From: Umezawaea endophytica
GTDB lineage: Bacteria > Actinomycetota > Actinomycetes > Mycobacteriales > Pseudonocardiaceae
Length of the DNA: 64,000 nt
Reading direction: 5' to 3'
Assembly (NCBI RefSeq): GCF_025061645.1
Contig: NZ_JANYMP010000001.1
Span: 633,591-697,590, forward strand
Position 1 is the first letter of the stretch, and every line of letters starts with the position of its first letter. The notes beneath the pieces are model-generated. The model ran no database searches. It saw only the letters and a list, made by a program, of their open reading frames with translations, and was not told the origin of the DNA. Positions 1 through 8,191 of the stretch are shown one piece after another. The translations under genes were made by a program, and so were the position numbers.

Positions 1-1
1 T

Positions 2-727
2 GTGCGGGGCGGCGACAAGTTCCTGCCGACCTACGGCGGCGTCCTGCTCCGGGACAGTCCATCCAGGACGGTCCCGCTGGACGACTACCCGGCGCTGACA
101 CCGCAGTCGCGCCCGCCGTGGGAGATCCACGTCAACGCGCACGGCGAGCGGTTCGTCGCCGAGGACGCGGAGAGCGTGGACGTCCGGGAGAACGCCCTGC
201 TCGCGCAGCCGGGCCTGCGGTTCTGGGTCGTCTACGACGACGCGGTACGGCGCAAGGCTCCCGCGCTGATGCCGGGCTGGTCGGCCGAGGACCTGGCGGC
301 GGCGTTCGCCGACCACCCGTCCTTCACCACCGCGGACACGCTGGTGGGTCTGGCCGAGGCCGCGGGGATCGACGCGGTCGGCCTGGTGACGGCGGTCGCC
401 GAGTACAACGCCGCCGTCGCGTCCGGCCACGACAGGTTCGGGCGCACCCACCTGCCGCTGCCCATCGAGCAGGGCCCGTTCCACGCCGTGCTGAACCACG
501 GCACCACGCTCAAGAGCCCGGCGGGCCTCGTCGTCGACGGCGACCTGCGGGTCGTCGGGCGGGACGGCCCCTTCGCGAACCTGTTCGCCGCGGGCGAGGT
601 GCTCGGCGGCAGCGCGCTGTCGGGCAAGTCGTTCGTCAGCGGCATGAGCGTGACCCCGGCCCTCGCCTTCGGCCGTCTGCTCGGCCGTCGCGCGGCGGGC
701 GTCGACACCACAACCTGGAGGTCGTGA
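2..727 (+). CDS. FAD-dependent dehydrogenase, fumarate reductase/tricarballylate dehydrogenase-like (5' truncated)
   Basis: This is the C-terminal 241 residues of a flavoprotein cut by the window edge; the true start lies upstream. The visible part matches the capping and C-terminal FAD domains of the fumarate reductase/succinate dehydrogenase flavoprotein and 3-ketosteroid dehydrogenase superfamily. It has an NAHGERFVAED segment near the start and an LFAAGEVLGG...GKSFVSGMS segment near the end, typical of the isoalloxazine-binding tail. It would oxidise or reduce a C-C bond in the substrate of the downstream operon. Its stop overlaps the next start (TGATG). The family is clear; the substrate is not. 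Confidence 0.8.
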   Translation: MRGGDKFLPTYGGVLLRDSPSRTVPLDDYPALTPQSRPPWEIHVNAHGERFVAEDAESVDVRENALLAQPGLRFWVVYDDAVRRKAPALMPGWSAEDLAAAFADHPSFTTADTLVGLAEAAGIDAVGLVTAVAEYNAAVASGHDRFGRTHLPLPIEQGPFHAVLNHGTTLKSPAGLVVDGDLRVVGRDGPFANLFAAGEVLGGSALSGKSFVSGMSVTPALAFGRLLGRRAAGVDTTTWRS

Positions 728-1494
728 TGTGGGATAGGTCCGATGTGGACTTCATCCAGAGCTCCGAAGTGCCGTGGCTGGCGGTGGCCGACGGCGAGTT
801 CGGCGCCGCGAGCGGCGGTCGGAAGCGGCTGCTCAGCCGCGATCCCGGTGACGGGGCCGAAACGTCCGTCGTGCGGCTGGTGGACCGCCACCGCGGCGTG
901 TTCGCCTCCGAGGTCGACCTGTTCGTGCTGTCCGGTTCGGGCACGCTGGACGGGAATCCGTTGGAGGTCAACGACTACGTCCACGTGCTCGCGGGCACCG
1001 CGGTCGACCTGGTCGCCGGGCCCCGTGGTCTGGTGCTGTACTGCGGCTTCTGGGGTCCGCCCGCGTTCGGCGCGGGCGAGGGCGGCGAACAGGCGACCGT
1101 GACCCGCACCGAACTGCTGAAGTGGAAGCCCGCCGAGTGGAGCGGTGACGTGAAGCTCGACCCCGGCGCGATGGCCAAGCCGTTGCGCGAGGACGACAGG
1201 GCGTTCATCTACCTCGCGGGCATGATGCCGGGCTGGCGTTCGGAAGCCGAGGAAGCGCACCCGGTGTACGAGGAGTCGTTCAAGATCTACGGCGACGTGC
1301 TGATGGGCGCGCGGGGCGTGATGCGCGAGGGCGCGTACTTCTTCCGCTCCCCCGACGTCTTCCACGGGCCGCTGTACTCGCGCGGCGGCACGATGTCGTT
1401 CATCCGGTCGGACAAGGCGACCACCACCGAGTACCGGGACCCGCCCGCGGGCGGCGCGTGGGACGAACTGGCGAGGCAGGCGTATGCCGACTGA
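727..1494 (+). CDS. cupin-fold protein, possible two-cupin enzyme
   Basis: A 255-residue protein starting at the ATG that overlaps the upstream TGA; GTG 724 is the alternative start. It looks like two beta-barrel halves. The first half has the cupin pattern LFVLSGSGTLDGNPLEVNDYVHV; the second has a YIYGDVL-like strand and a PDVFHGPLYSRGGT segment with a possible metal-binding His. Cupins of this sort are often dioxygenases, isomerases or ligand-binding proteins in catabolic operons. It lies in the operon between the flavoprotein and the ABC ATPase. No specific reaction can be assigned. Confidence 0.65.
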   Translation: MWDRSDVDFIQSSEVPWLAVADGEFGAASGGRKRLLSRDPGDGAETSVVRLVDRHRGVFASEVDLFVLSGSGTLDGNPLEVNDYVHVLAGTAVDLVAGPRGLVLYCGFWGPPAFGAGEGGEQATVTRTELLKWKPAEWSGDVKLDPGAMAKPLREDDRAFIYLAGMMPGWRSEAEEAHPVYEESFKIYGDVLMGARGVMREGAYFFRSPDVFHGPLYSRGGTMSFIRSDKATTTEYRDPPAGGAWDELARQAYAD

Positions 1495-1537
1495 AGCTGC
1501 GGGCAGCACCACCACGACGACCAGCCAGGAGAGGTCC

Positions 1538-2365
1538 ATGAGCGAGGCGAACAGCGGTCCACCGGCTGTGGTGGGGTCCGGCGCGGCCATCTCGGTGCGC
1601 GGTGTCGGGAAGACCTACCAGGCGAGTGCGGGCCCGGTGCAGGCCCTGCTGCCGACGGACCTCGAGGTGGCGCCCGGCGAGTTCGTGGTGCTGCTCGGTC
1701 CTTCCGGCTGCGGGAAGACGACGCTGCTGCGGATGCTGGCCGGGTTGATCTCCCCCACCGAGGGCACGATCGGCATCGGCGACAAGCCGCTGTTCACCGG
1801 CCGCAACAGCACTCCCGACCGCGACGCGCTCGGCTCGCTGGGCTTCGTGTTCCAGGCGCCCAACCTGATGCCGTGGCGCAAGGTGTGGCGCAACATCGCG
1901 CTCCCGTTGGAGGGCAAGGGGACCACGCGCGCGGAACGCCGCGAGCGGGCCGCCGAGATGGCGGAGAAGGTGGGGCTCGCGGACTTCCTCGACCACTACC
2001 CCAAGGCGCTGTCCGGCGGCATGCAGCAGCGGGTGGCCATCGCCAGGGCGCTGATCCACCGGCCGTCCATCCTGCTGATGGACGAGCCGTTCGGCGCGCT
2101 CGACGCGATGACCCGCGACCAGATGAACCTGTTGCTGCAACAGCTCTGGCTCGACACCGGCAAGACGATCGTGCTCGTCACGCACTCCATCACCGAGGCG
2201 GTGTTCCTGGCCGACCGCGTGGTGCTGCTGTCCCAGCGCCCCGGTCGCGTGCAGGACGTCGTCGACGTCGAGTTCGCCCGGCCGCGCGACCTGGCCGTCA
2301 CCGCCGAGCCGCACTTCGGCGAGCAGGTCGGCCACCTCCGCAAGCAGCTCGGCGGCCACCGGTGA
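1538..2365 (+). CDS. NitT/TauT-family ABC transporter ATP-binding protein
   Basis: A 275-residue ATPase of the nitrate/sulfonate/taurine importer family (SsuB/TauB-like). Walker A GPSGCGKTT is at about residues 54-62, the signature LSGGMQQRVAIARAL starts near 157, Walker B ILLMDEPFGALD is near 178, and the H-loop LVTHSITEAVFLADR follows. ATG 1538 was chosen because AGGAGAGG lies just upstream; an in-frame ATG at 1484 would overlap the cupin gene and lacks such a site. No permease or binding protein is visible, so partners are probably upstream of the window. This family imports small anions, sulfonates and pyrimidine precursors, which fits uptake of the operon's substrate. Confidence 0.9.
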   Translation: MSEANSGPPAVVGSGAAISVRGVGKTYQASAGPVQALLPTDLEVAPGEFVVLLGPSGCGKTTLLRMLAGLISPTEGTIGIGDKPLFTGRNSTPDRDALGSLGFVFQAPNLMPWRKVWRNIALPLEGKGTTRAERRERAAEMAEKVGLADFLDHYPKALSGGMQQRVAIARALIHRPSILLMDEPFGALDAMTRDQMNLLLQQLWLDTGKTIVLVTHSITEAVFLADRVVLLSQRPGRVQDVVDVEFARPRDLAVTAEPHFGEQVGHLRKQLGGHR

Positions 2366-2370
2366 ACACG

Positions 2371-2497
2371 GTGCCGGAGGCACCAATGGGCTCGGTGCCG
2401 GAGGCACCAGCGGTCTCCGTGCCGGAGGCACCAGCGGTCTCCGTGCCGGAGGCACCAGCGGTCTCCGTGCCGGAGGCACCAGTGACAGCGGTGCCGG
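2371..2497 (+). repeat. 24-bp tandem repeat, five copies plus a partial sixth, at the start of the first mmgE/prpD gene
   Basis: Copies begin at 2371, 2395, 2419, 2443 and 2467, with a 7-base partial at 2491. The unit reads GTGCCGGAGGCACCA plus nine variable bases and encodes VPEAP plus three residues in frame. Each unit contains GTGCC-GGA-GGCAC, a 5-bp dyad, and a GGAGG Shine-Dalgarno core. GGAGG-CACCA is followed by ATG in copy 1 (2386), by GCG in copies 2-4, and by GTG in copy 5 (2482). Confidence 0.95.
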
Positions 2498-3855
2498 ACA
2501 CCCTGGCACTGGCCGAGTTCGTCGCCGACCTGTCCTACGAGGACCTCCCGGCCGAGGTCACGGCCAAGGTCGGCGCGCTGGTGCTGGACTTCCTCGGCGC
2601 CGCGGTCGGCGGGTCGACCACGCCGGAGGTCGTGGCGCTGGTGGACCTCATCCGGTGGCGGGGAGGCACGCCGGAGGCGACCGTGCTCGCTGCGGGGTTC
2701 TCCGCGCCGGTGGCGGACGCGGCGTTCTGCACGGGCGTGGCGGCGGACGTGCTGGAGCACCAGGACGGCTACCGGTTCGGCGGGTTCCACCCGTCGCACA
2801 CCCTCCCGGCGCTGTTCGCCGTCGCCGAGCACGTCGACGCCGACCTGCGGTCGCTGCTGACCGCGGCTGCGGCCTCCTACGAGGTGGCGAACCGCATCGG
2901 CCGGGCCGTGCACCCGAGCGCCACGCGGGCGGGCTGGTTCCCGATCGCCGCGTCGTTCGGCGCGGCGGCGGGCTGCGCGAAGCTGCTCGGCCTGCCCGCC
3001 GCGCGGATCGCGGACGCCATCGGCGCGGCCTCGTTCTTCGCCCCCGCCGTGCTCATCGAGTCGATCTTCGTCGCGCCGTCGGCCAAACCGGCGTTCGCGG
3101 GCCAGATCGCCCGCGCGGGCGTCGAGGGGGCGCTCGCCGCGGCGGCGGGCCTGACGGGGTGGCGCGAGGTGGTCGAACACCCGCGCGGCCTGGTGTCGGT
3201 CCTGGGCGGCACGCCGGTCACCGACACGACGGCGACCGCGCTCGGTGTCGAGTGGACGGTCCTGGACGTGCACCAGAAGCGCTGGGCCGGGTGCAGGCAC
3301 ACCCACGGCGCGGCGCAGGCGGCACTGGAACTGGCCGTGGAGCACGACCTCGACCCCGACCGGGTCACCGCCGTCGACGTGGAGACCTACGACATCGCGC
3401 TGCTGCTGGTCGACCGGCCGGTCGACGACCGGCCGACCACGGTCGCGTGCACGCTGAGCCTGCCGTACACGGTGGGCGCGGCGCTGACCGACCGCGCGCT
3501 GGGCGGCGACCAGTACGCGACCGAGCGGCGCGAGGACCCGAGGGTGCTGCGGGTGGCCGACCTAGTGCGGTTGCGGCCCGCCGCGGACCTGGAGGCGCGC
3601 TACCCGGAGTTCACCGCGACCAGGGTCACGATCACCACCGACGACGGCCGGAGCCTCACCCGGCTGGTGGACGTGCCCGCCGGTGACAGCCGTGCCCCGC
3701 TGAGCACGGACGACCTGGTGGCGAAGTTCGGCGGCTACGTCGGTCCCGCGTTCGACACCGACACGGCCGACCGCGTCGCCACGGCGCTGCTCGCGCAGCC
3801 CGCGGACCTGCCCGTCCGCGTCCTGACCGGCCTGCTGGCCGTCACCCGAACCTAG
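2386..3855 (+). CDS. MmgE/PrpD family protein (first of two), repeat-extended N-terminus
   Basis: The family includes 2-methylcitrate dehydratase, cis-aconitate decarboxylase and iminodisuccinate epimerase. The core begins at LALAEFVADLSYEDLPAEV; further family features are the His-rich HQKRWAGCRHTHGAA stretch and the C-terminal small-lid domain. The start is uncertain. GTG 2362 overlaps the ATPase stop but has no clear ribosome site. ATG 2386 (489 residues) and GTG 2482 (457 residues) both have GGAGG exactly 5 bases upstream. Starting at 2386 adds four VPEAP repeats not expected in this family. It probably dehydrates, isomerises or epimerises a carboxylic-acid intermediate. Confidence 0.85.
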   Translation: MGSVPEAPAVSVPEAPAVSVPEAPAVSVPEAPVTAVPDTLALAEFVADLSYEDLPAEVTAKVGALVLDFLGAAVGGSTTPEVVALVDLIRWRGGTPEATVLAAGFSAPVADAAFCTGVAADVLEHQDGYRFGGFHPSHTLPALFAVAEHVDADLRSLLTAAAASYEVANRIGRAVHPSATRAGWFPIAASFGAAAGCAKLLGLPAARIADAIGAASFFAPAVLIESIFVAPSAKPAFAGQIARAGVEGALAAAAGLTGWREVVEHPRGLVSVLGGTPVTDTTATALGVEWTVLDVHQKRWAGCRHTHGAAQAALELAVEHDLDPDRVTAVDVETYDIALLLVDRPVDDRPTTVACTLSLPYTVGAALTDRALGGDQYATERREDPRVLRVADLVRLRPAADLEARYPEFTATRVTITTDDGRSLTRLVDVPAGDSRAPLSTDDLVAKFGGYVGPAFDTDTADRVATALLAQPADLPVRVLTGLLAVTRT

Positions 3856-3863
3856 GAGCAACG

Positions 3864-4439
3864 ATGTCCGAGACGGACGTGCGGATCCACACCATCGTCC
3901 CCGAACCCGTGACCGCGGAGGCGTTCGCGCCGTTCGGCGAGGTGGTCTCGTTCGACACCACGCCGAAGCTGCCGATCAACCTGTACTCGGGCCTCAACGC
4001 GGTGCACGGCCCGGTGCTGCTGGAGGTCGACGAGGCGCCCGAGTTCATCCTGTTCCGGGTCGGCTACCGGGGCGGCGACATCCGCTACCTGGAGCGCCAC
4101 CACGGCATGACGCAGACGTTCATCCCGCTGGGCGGGGTCCCGTACGTCTCGGTGGTCGCCAGGCCGGACGCGCCGCTGGTGGACGGGTTCCCGGACTTCG
4201 CCGAGGTGCGCGCGTTCCTGGTGCCCGGCGACGTGGTCCTCAACATCCACCGCGGCACCTGGCACGAGCCCCCGTTCCCGACCCAGGACGGGCAGAAGTT
4301 CTTCATCACCAGCACCCCCGGCGTGACCGGCGGCCTCCAGTCCTCAGTGGACGAGAACGGCGAGGTGCACAAGCTCGACGTCGACAAGCGCAACCCGTTG
4401 CACCGCACGGGCGCGCGCCTGCGGGTGGAGATGCCCTGA
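3864..4439 (+). CDS. ureidoglycolate lyase family protein
   Basis: A 191-residue cupin-fold protein resembling AllA ureidoglycolate lyase, which splits ureidoglycolate into glyoxylate and urea at the end of purine (allantoin) breakdown. Supporting segments are an N-terminal PEPVTAEAFAPFGEVV, then LERHHGMTQTFIPLGG and HRGTWHEPPF, which carry the conserved His residues. AGGAGCA precedes the ATG by a few bases. Its stop overlaps the next start (TGATG). With the amidohydrolase at 15655 it suggests that a ureido-type intermediate is cleaved in this pathway, but a relaxed or shifted specificity is possible. Confidence 0.82.
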   Translation: MSETDVRIHTIVPEPVTAEAFAPFGEVVSFDTTPKLPINLYSGLNAVHGPVLLEVDEAPEFILFRVGYRGGDIRYLERHHGMTQTFIPLGGVPYVSVVARPDAPLVDGFPDFAEVRAFLVPGDVVLNIHRGTWHEPPFPTQDGQKFFITSTPGVTGGLQSSVDENGEVHKLDVDKRNPLHRTGARLRVEMP

Positions 4440-6823
4440 TGGCCGCGCCGACCCTTCCCGACTCCGCGATCGGCGGCTCCGCGCGCAAGCGCGACGGCGC
4501 CGCGCTGCTGACCGGCCGAGCGCGGTTCGTCGACGACCACCAGCCGGACGGCGCGCTGCACGCGCACGTGGTGCGCAGCACCGTGGCGCACGGGCGGATC
4601 CTGTCGATCGACACGGCGGCGGCCGAGGCCGTGCCCGGTGTGGTGCTGGTGCTCACCGGGAAGCGGGCGGCGGAGTCGGCGGGGCCGGTGCCGTACTTCA
4701 TCGACCCGGCGGCGCGCGGGGGCAACCGCACGGACATCCGCTGCCTCCAGGTGGACGAGGTGGTGTTCGTCGGCCAGCCGGTGGCGGCCGTGGTAGCCGC
4801 GACCCGCCAGCAGGCGCAGGAGGCGGCGGCGCTGGTGGCCGTCGAGTACGAGGTGCTGCCGCACGTGCTCGACGCGGAGGAGGCGCTGCTGCCCGACGCG
4901 CCGAGGCTGTACCCGGACTGGCCCGGCAACGTGGTGATGCACAACCGCTACGGCACCGGCGACACGGACGCGGCGCTGGCCGCCGCGGACGTCGTGGTGT
5001 CCGGGGAACTGCGGATCGGCCGCTCCACCACGTCCCCGATCGAGCCGCGCGGTTACCTCGCGTCGTGGAACGCGGCCGAGGGCAAGCTGACCGTGCACGC
5101 GTCCTGCCAGAACCCGCACCAGATGCGGTGGATGCTGGCGACCAGCCTCGGGCTCGACGAGGGCGACATCCGGATCGTCACCGCGAAGGTGGGTGGCAGC
5201 TTCGGCCTGAAGATGCAGGGCCACCCCGAGGAGACGCTCGTCGCGCTGCTGAGCATCCTCACCGGCTCGCCGGTCAAGTGGATCGAGGACCGGCGCGAGA
5301 CGCTGATGGCGGGCGCGCGCCAGCAGGTGCACCGGTTCACCGTCGGCGCGACGGCCGACGGCCGGATCACCGCGCTGGTGAACAACATCGTGGCCGACGT
5401 CGGCGCGCTCACCGCGCAGGCGGGCTGGGCGATGCCGAACATGTCGGCGACCACGCTGCCCTCGGGCTACCTGGTGCCGGACTGCCGGATCGAGCTGGAC
5501 ATCGTCGTCACCAACAAGCCCCCGGTGAACGCCGCGCGCGGCTTCGGCAAGGACGCGGCGCACTTCGTGATGGAGCGCGCGGTCGACGTCGTCGCCCGCG
5601 AACTGGGTCTGGACCCGGCCGAGGTGCGCAGGCGCAACTTCATCCCCGCCGACCGGTTCCCCTACCGCACCTCGACGGGCCTCAACATCGACAGCGGCGA
5701 CTTCGTCGGTCTGCTGGACAAGGTCTGCGACACGGTCGACTACGCCGGGATCCGCCGCCGCCAGGCCGAACTCCGCCCGCTCGGGCGGTACCTGGGCATC
5801 GGGCTGGGCTTCGAGCTGACGCCGGAGTCCTCCGACAGCCCCGGCACGTTCGTCTCCGGCTTCGACACCACGACGGTGCGGATGAGCGTCACGGGGATGG
5901 TGACCGTGCTGACCGGCGTCACCTCCCCCGGCGGTGGCAACGACACCGGCATCGCGCAGATCGTCGCCACCGAGATGGGCGTGCCGATCGAGTGGGTCGA
6001 ACTGGTGCAGGGCGACACCGACCGCTGCCCCAACGGTTTCGGCAACTTCAGCGGGCGCAGCATGGTCGTCGGCGGCGGGTCCGCGACGCTGGCCGCGCGG
6101 GACGTCCGCGACAAGCTCGCCCTGCTGGGGTCCCGGATGCTGGCCGTGCCGGTCGACCGGGTCGAGGTCGCCGACGGCGTGGTGCGGGTCGTGGACGACC
6201 ACGAGCGCGCGCTGGCCGTGCCCGACGTGGCGCGGGCGCTGCTCACCAGGGCGTTCGCCATCGCCGACGGCATCGAACCGGTGCTGGAGTCCACCAGGGC
6301 GTACAAGCCGGGCAACATCGACCACGTCCCCGACCAGTTCGGCCGCATCCAGCCGTACCCCACGTACTCCAGCAGCCTGCACGCCGTGGTGGTCGACGTG
6401 GACGTCGAGACCGGCAAGGTCGTGCTGCTCGACTACGTGATGGCGCACGACTGCGGCACCATGATCAACCCCGCGCTGGTCGAGGGGCAGGCACGCGGGG
6501 CCGTGGCCATGGGGCTCGGCAGCGCGCTGTCGGAGCAGTTGGTGTTCGGGGAGGACGGGGCGCTGCTCAGCGACCGGTTCAAGACCTACCTGCTGCCGCG
6601 CGCGGGTGACGTGCCGGAACTGCGGATGGTGCACCAGGTGACGCCGAGCCCGTTCACCATGCACGGCAACAAGGGCGCGGGCGAGGCCGGTGTCGGCGGC
6701 GCGCAGGCCGCGGTCGCGAACGCCGTGGAGGACGCGCTCGCCCCGTTCGGCGTGGCGGTGCGCGGGGTGCCGCTGACCCCGCCCGTGGTGCTGGGCCTGA
6801 TCGACGAGGCGGCGGCCCGATGA
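4439..6823 (+). CDS. molybdenum hydroxylase large subunit (xanthine dehydrogenase/CoxL family)
   Basis: A 794-residue molybdopterin-binding subunit of the xanthine dehydrogenase/aldehyde oxidase family. The N-terminal hammerhead domain runs to about residue 120, followed by the two Mo-cofactor domains. Recognisable signatures are KVGGSFGLKM, the ARGFGKDAAHFVMERAVD loop, and KGAGEAGVGGAQAAVANAV with the catalytic Glu at about 749. It lacks the AYRCSFR loop of form-I CO dehydrogenase, so it is a hydroxylase of an organic, probably heterocyclic, substrate. FAD and 2Fe-2S subunits follow immediately downstream. Confidence 0.93.
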   Translation: MAAPTLPDSAIGGSARKRDGAALLTGRARFVDDHQPDGALHAHVVRSTVAHGRILSIDTAAAEAVPGVVLVLTGKRAAESAGPVPYFIDPAARGGNRTDIRCLQVDEVVFVGQPVAAVVAATRQQAQEAAALVAVEYEVLPHVLDAEEALLPDAPRLYPDWPGNVVMHNRYGTGDTDAALAAADVVVSGELRIGRSTTSPIEPRGYLASWNAAEGKLTVHASCQNPHQMRWMLATSLGLDEGDIRIVTAKVGGSFGLKMQGHPEETLVALLSILTGSPVKWIEDRRETLMAGARQQVHRFTVGATADGRITALVNNIVADVGALTAQAGWAMPNMSATTLPSGYLVPDCRIELDIVVTNKPPVNAARGFGKDAAHFVMERAVDVVARELGLDPAEVRRRNFIPADRFPYRTSTGLNIDSGDFVGLLDKVCDTVDYAGIRRRQAELRPLGRYLGIGLGFELTPESSDSPGTFVSGFDTTTVRMSVTGMVTVLTGVTSPGGGNDTGIAQIVATEMGVPIEWVELVQGDTDRCPNGFGNFSGRSMVVGGGSATLAARDVRDKLALLGSRMLAVPVDRVEVADGVVRVVDDHERALAVPDVARALLTRAFAIADGIEPVLESTRAYKPGNIDHVPDQFGRIQPYPTYSSSLHAVVVDVDVETGKVVLLDYVMAHDCGTMINPALVEGQARGAVAMGLGSALSEQLVFGEDGALLSDRFKTYLLPRAGDVPELRMVHQVTPSPFTMHGNKGAGEAGVGGAQAAVANAVEDALAPFGVAVRGVPLTPPVVLGLIDEAAAR

Positions 6824-6879
6824 GCCCGCGCGACCTGACCGGTGCCCCGACCGCGACCCCCGACGAGGTGACCCGATGA
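6820..6879 (+). CDS. 19-codon mini-ORF coupling the large and FAD subunit genes
   Basis: ATG 6820 overlaps the upstream TGA, and this frame ends in a TGA (6877-6879) that overlaps the ATG of the FAD-subunit gene. The peptide is MSPRDLTGAPTATPDEVTR. Its beginning resembles that of the next protein (MTPRYSAPRDLAG), so it may be a decayed duplication of that start region. It could serve only to carry ribosomes across the 52-base gap. I see no independent evidence that the peptide has a function. Confidence 0.45.
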   Translation: MSPRDLTGAPTATPDEVTR

Positions 6880-7697
6880 CCCCGCGCTACTCGGCGCCCC
6901 GCGACCTCGCGGGCGTGACGGCCGCGCTGGCCGACGGCGACGGCGTGGTGGTGGGCGGCGGCACGATGGTCGTGCCGGACATGACCCACGGCCGCACCAG
7001 CGCGGCGGTCGTGGTCGACCTGTCGCGCGCCGGGCTCGCGGGCGTCACGGCGGGCGAGGACGGCGCGGTGGTCGGCGCGATGACCACCTACACCGACCTG
7101 ATCACGTCCGACGTGCCGCTGCTGTCCACCGTGGCGTCGGGCATCACCGGCGGCCCGCAGATCCGCAACCGCGGCACGGCGGGCGGTTCGGCCTGCTACG
7201 CCAACCCCGCCTCCGACGTGCCCGCGTGCCTGGTCGCGCTCGGCGCGCGGATGCGGCTGGCAAGCGCGGGCGGTGCACGGGAGGTGCCCGCGGCGGAGTT
7301 CTTCCTCGGCGGGTTCCGCACCGCGCGCCGACCGGACGAGGTGCTGGAGGCGTTCGTGGTGCCACCGCTGGGAGGCGCCGCACTGGGCTACCTGAAGTTC
7401 AAGCTCGCGGAGGGCAGTTGGCCGATCGTCACGGCGGCGACCTTCGCCCCGACGGGAGGTCCTCTGCGGATCGTCGTCGGCGGTGCGGCGGCGACGCCGG
7501 TCGCGGTCGACGTTGACCGGCCGTCGGTGGGCTCCGACGACCCGGCGTGGCGCGAGCACGTGCGCGAGGCCGTGCACACCGCGCTGGACGCGGCCGAGCC
7601 GTGGACCGACGTGCTCGCCCCCGCCGCGTACCGGCGGCGCATCGCCCCGGTGATCGCCGCCCGTTCCGCGGGCCGTGCCCTGGAGGAGGACAGATGA
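6876..7697 (+). CDS. molybdenum hydroxylase FAD-binding subunit (CoxM-like)
   Basis: A 273-residue FAD subunit of the xanthine dehydrogenase family, passing electrons from the 2Fe-2S subunit to the acceptor. It has the FAD_binding_5 features: VVGGGTMVVPDM near residue 30 and the second glycine-rich segment GGPQIRNRGTAGGSACYANPAS near residue 95, which bind the FAD pyrophosphate. The C-terminal CO_deh_flav_C region follows. ATGA overlaps occur at both ends, so the subunits are translationally coupled. Confidence 0.92.
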   Translation: MTPRYSAPRDLAGVTAALADGDGVVVGGGTMVVPDMTHGRTSAAVVVDLSRAGLAGVTAGEDGAVVGAMTTYTDLITSDVPLLSTVASGITGGPQIRNRGTAGGSACYANPASDVPACLVALGARMRLASAGGAREVPAAEFFLGGFRTARRPDEVLEAFVVPPLGGAALGYLKFKLAEGSWPIVTAATFAPTGGPLRIVVGGAAATPVAVDVDRPSVGSDDPAWREHVREAVHTALDAAEPWTDVLAPAAYRRRIAPVIAARSAGRALEEDR

Positions 7698-8191
7698 CCG
7701 CGATGAGGCTGACCGTCAACGGGGTCCAGCGCGAGATCGACGTCGACCCCCGCACCCTGCTGGTGCACGCGATCCGCGAGCAGGTCGGGCTGACCGGCAC
7801 GCACGTCGGGTGCCTGACCGGGGACTGCGGCGCCTGCACGGTCGTGCTGGACGGGCGCACCGCGAAGTCCTGCTCGGTGCTCGCCCTGTCCGCCGACGGG
7901 TCGGCGGTCGACACCGTCGAATCGCTGGCCGACGGCGACGACCTGCACCCCGTGCAGCAGGCGTTCTGGGACGAGTTCGCGTTCCAGTGCGGCTTCTGCC
8001 TGCCGGGGATGCTGCTGACGGCGAAGGAGCTGCTGGAGTCCACACCGGACCCCGACGACGCGCAGGTGCTGGCCGCCCTCAACGGGAACCTGTGCCGCTG
8101 CACCGGGTACAACACCATCGTCTCCGCCGTCCGCAAGGCCTCCGGCTGCGCCACGACGTGCGTGAAGGAGTCACCGTGCCGGAAGAGCTGA
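7694..8191 (+). CDS. molybdenum hydroxylase (2Fe-2S) small subunit (CoxS-like)
   Basis: A 165-residue electron-transfer subunit with two 2Fe-2S clusters. The plant-ferredoxin-type cluster uses Cys 40, 45, 48 and 60; the four-helix-bundle cluster uses Cys 99, 102, 134 and 136 (CGFC and CRC). ATG 7694 overlaps the stop of the FAD subunit; ATG 7703 is a near alternative. A C-terminal tail with three extra Cys-containing segments (CATTC, PCRKS) follows the second cluster, slightly beyond the usual end. With the two genes before it, this completes the hydroxylase. Confidence 0.94.
   Translation: MTAMRLTVNGVQREIDVDPRTLLVHAIREQVGLTGTHVGCLTGDCGACTVVLDGRTAKSCSVLALSADGSAVDTVESLADGDDLHPVQQAFWDEFAFQCGFCLPGMLLTAKELLESTPDPDDAQVLAALNGNLCRCTGYNTIVSAVRKASGCATTCVKESPCRKS

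Noticed and set aside
2371-2497. Repeat block considered as a CRISPR-like array
   Set aside because: The units are contiguous without spacers, keep a reading frame and are part of a gene start; no cas genes nearby.
4085-6664. Open frame of about 859 codons on the - strand opposite the molybdenum hydroxylase gene
   Set aside because: Arg/His/Val-rich antisense shadow with no recognisable motif.
4439-8191. Carbon monoxide dehydrogenase (form I)
   Set aside because: The large subunit lacks the AYRCSFR active-site loop; general molybdenum hydroxylase is the supported call.
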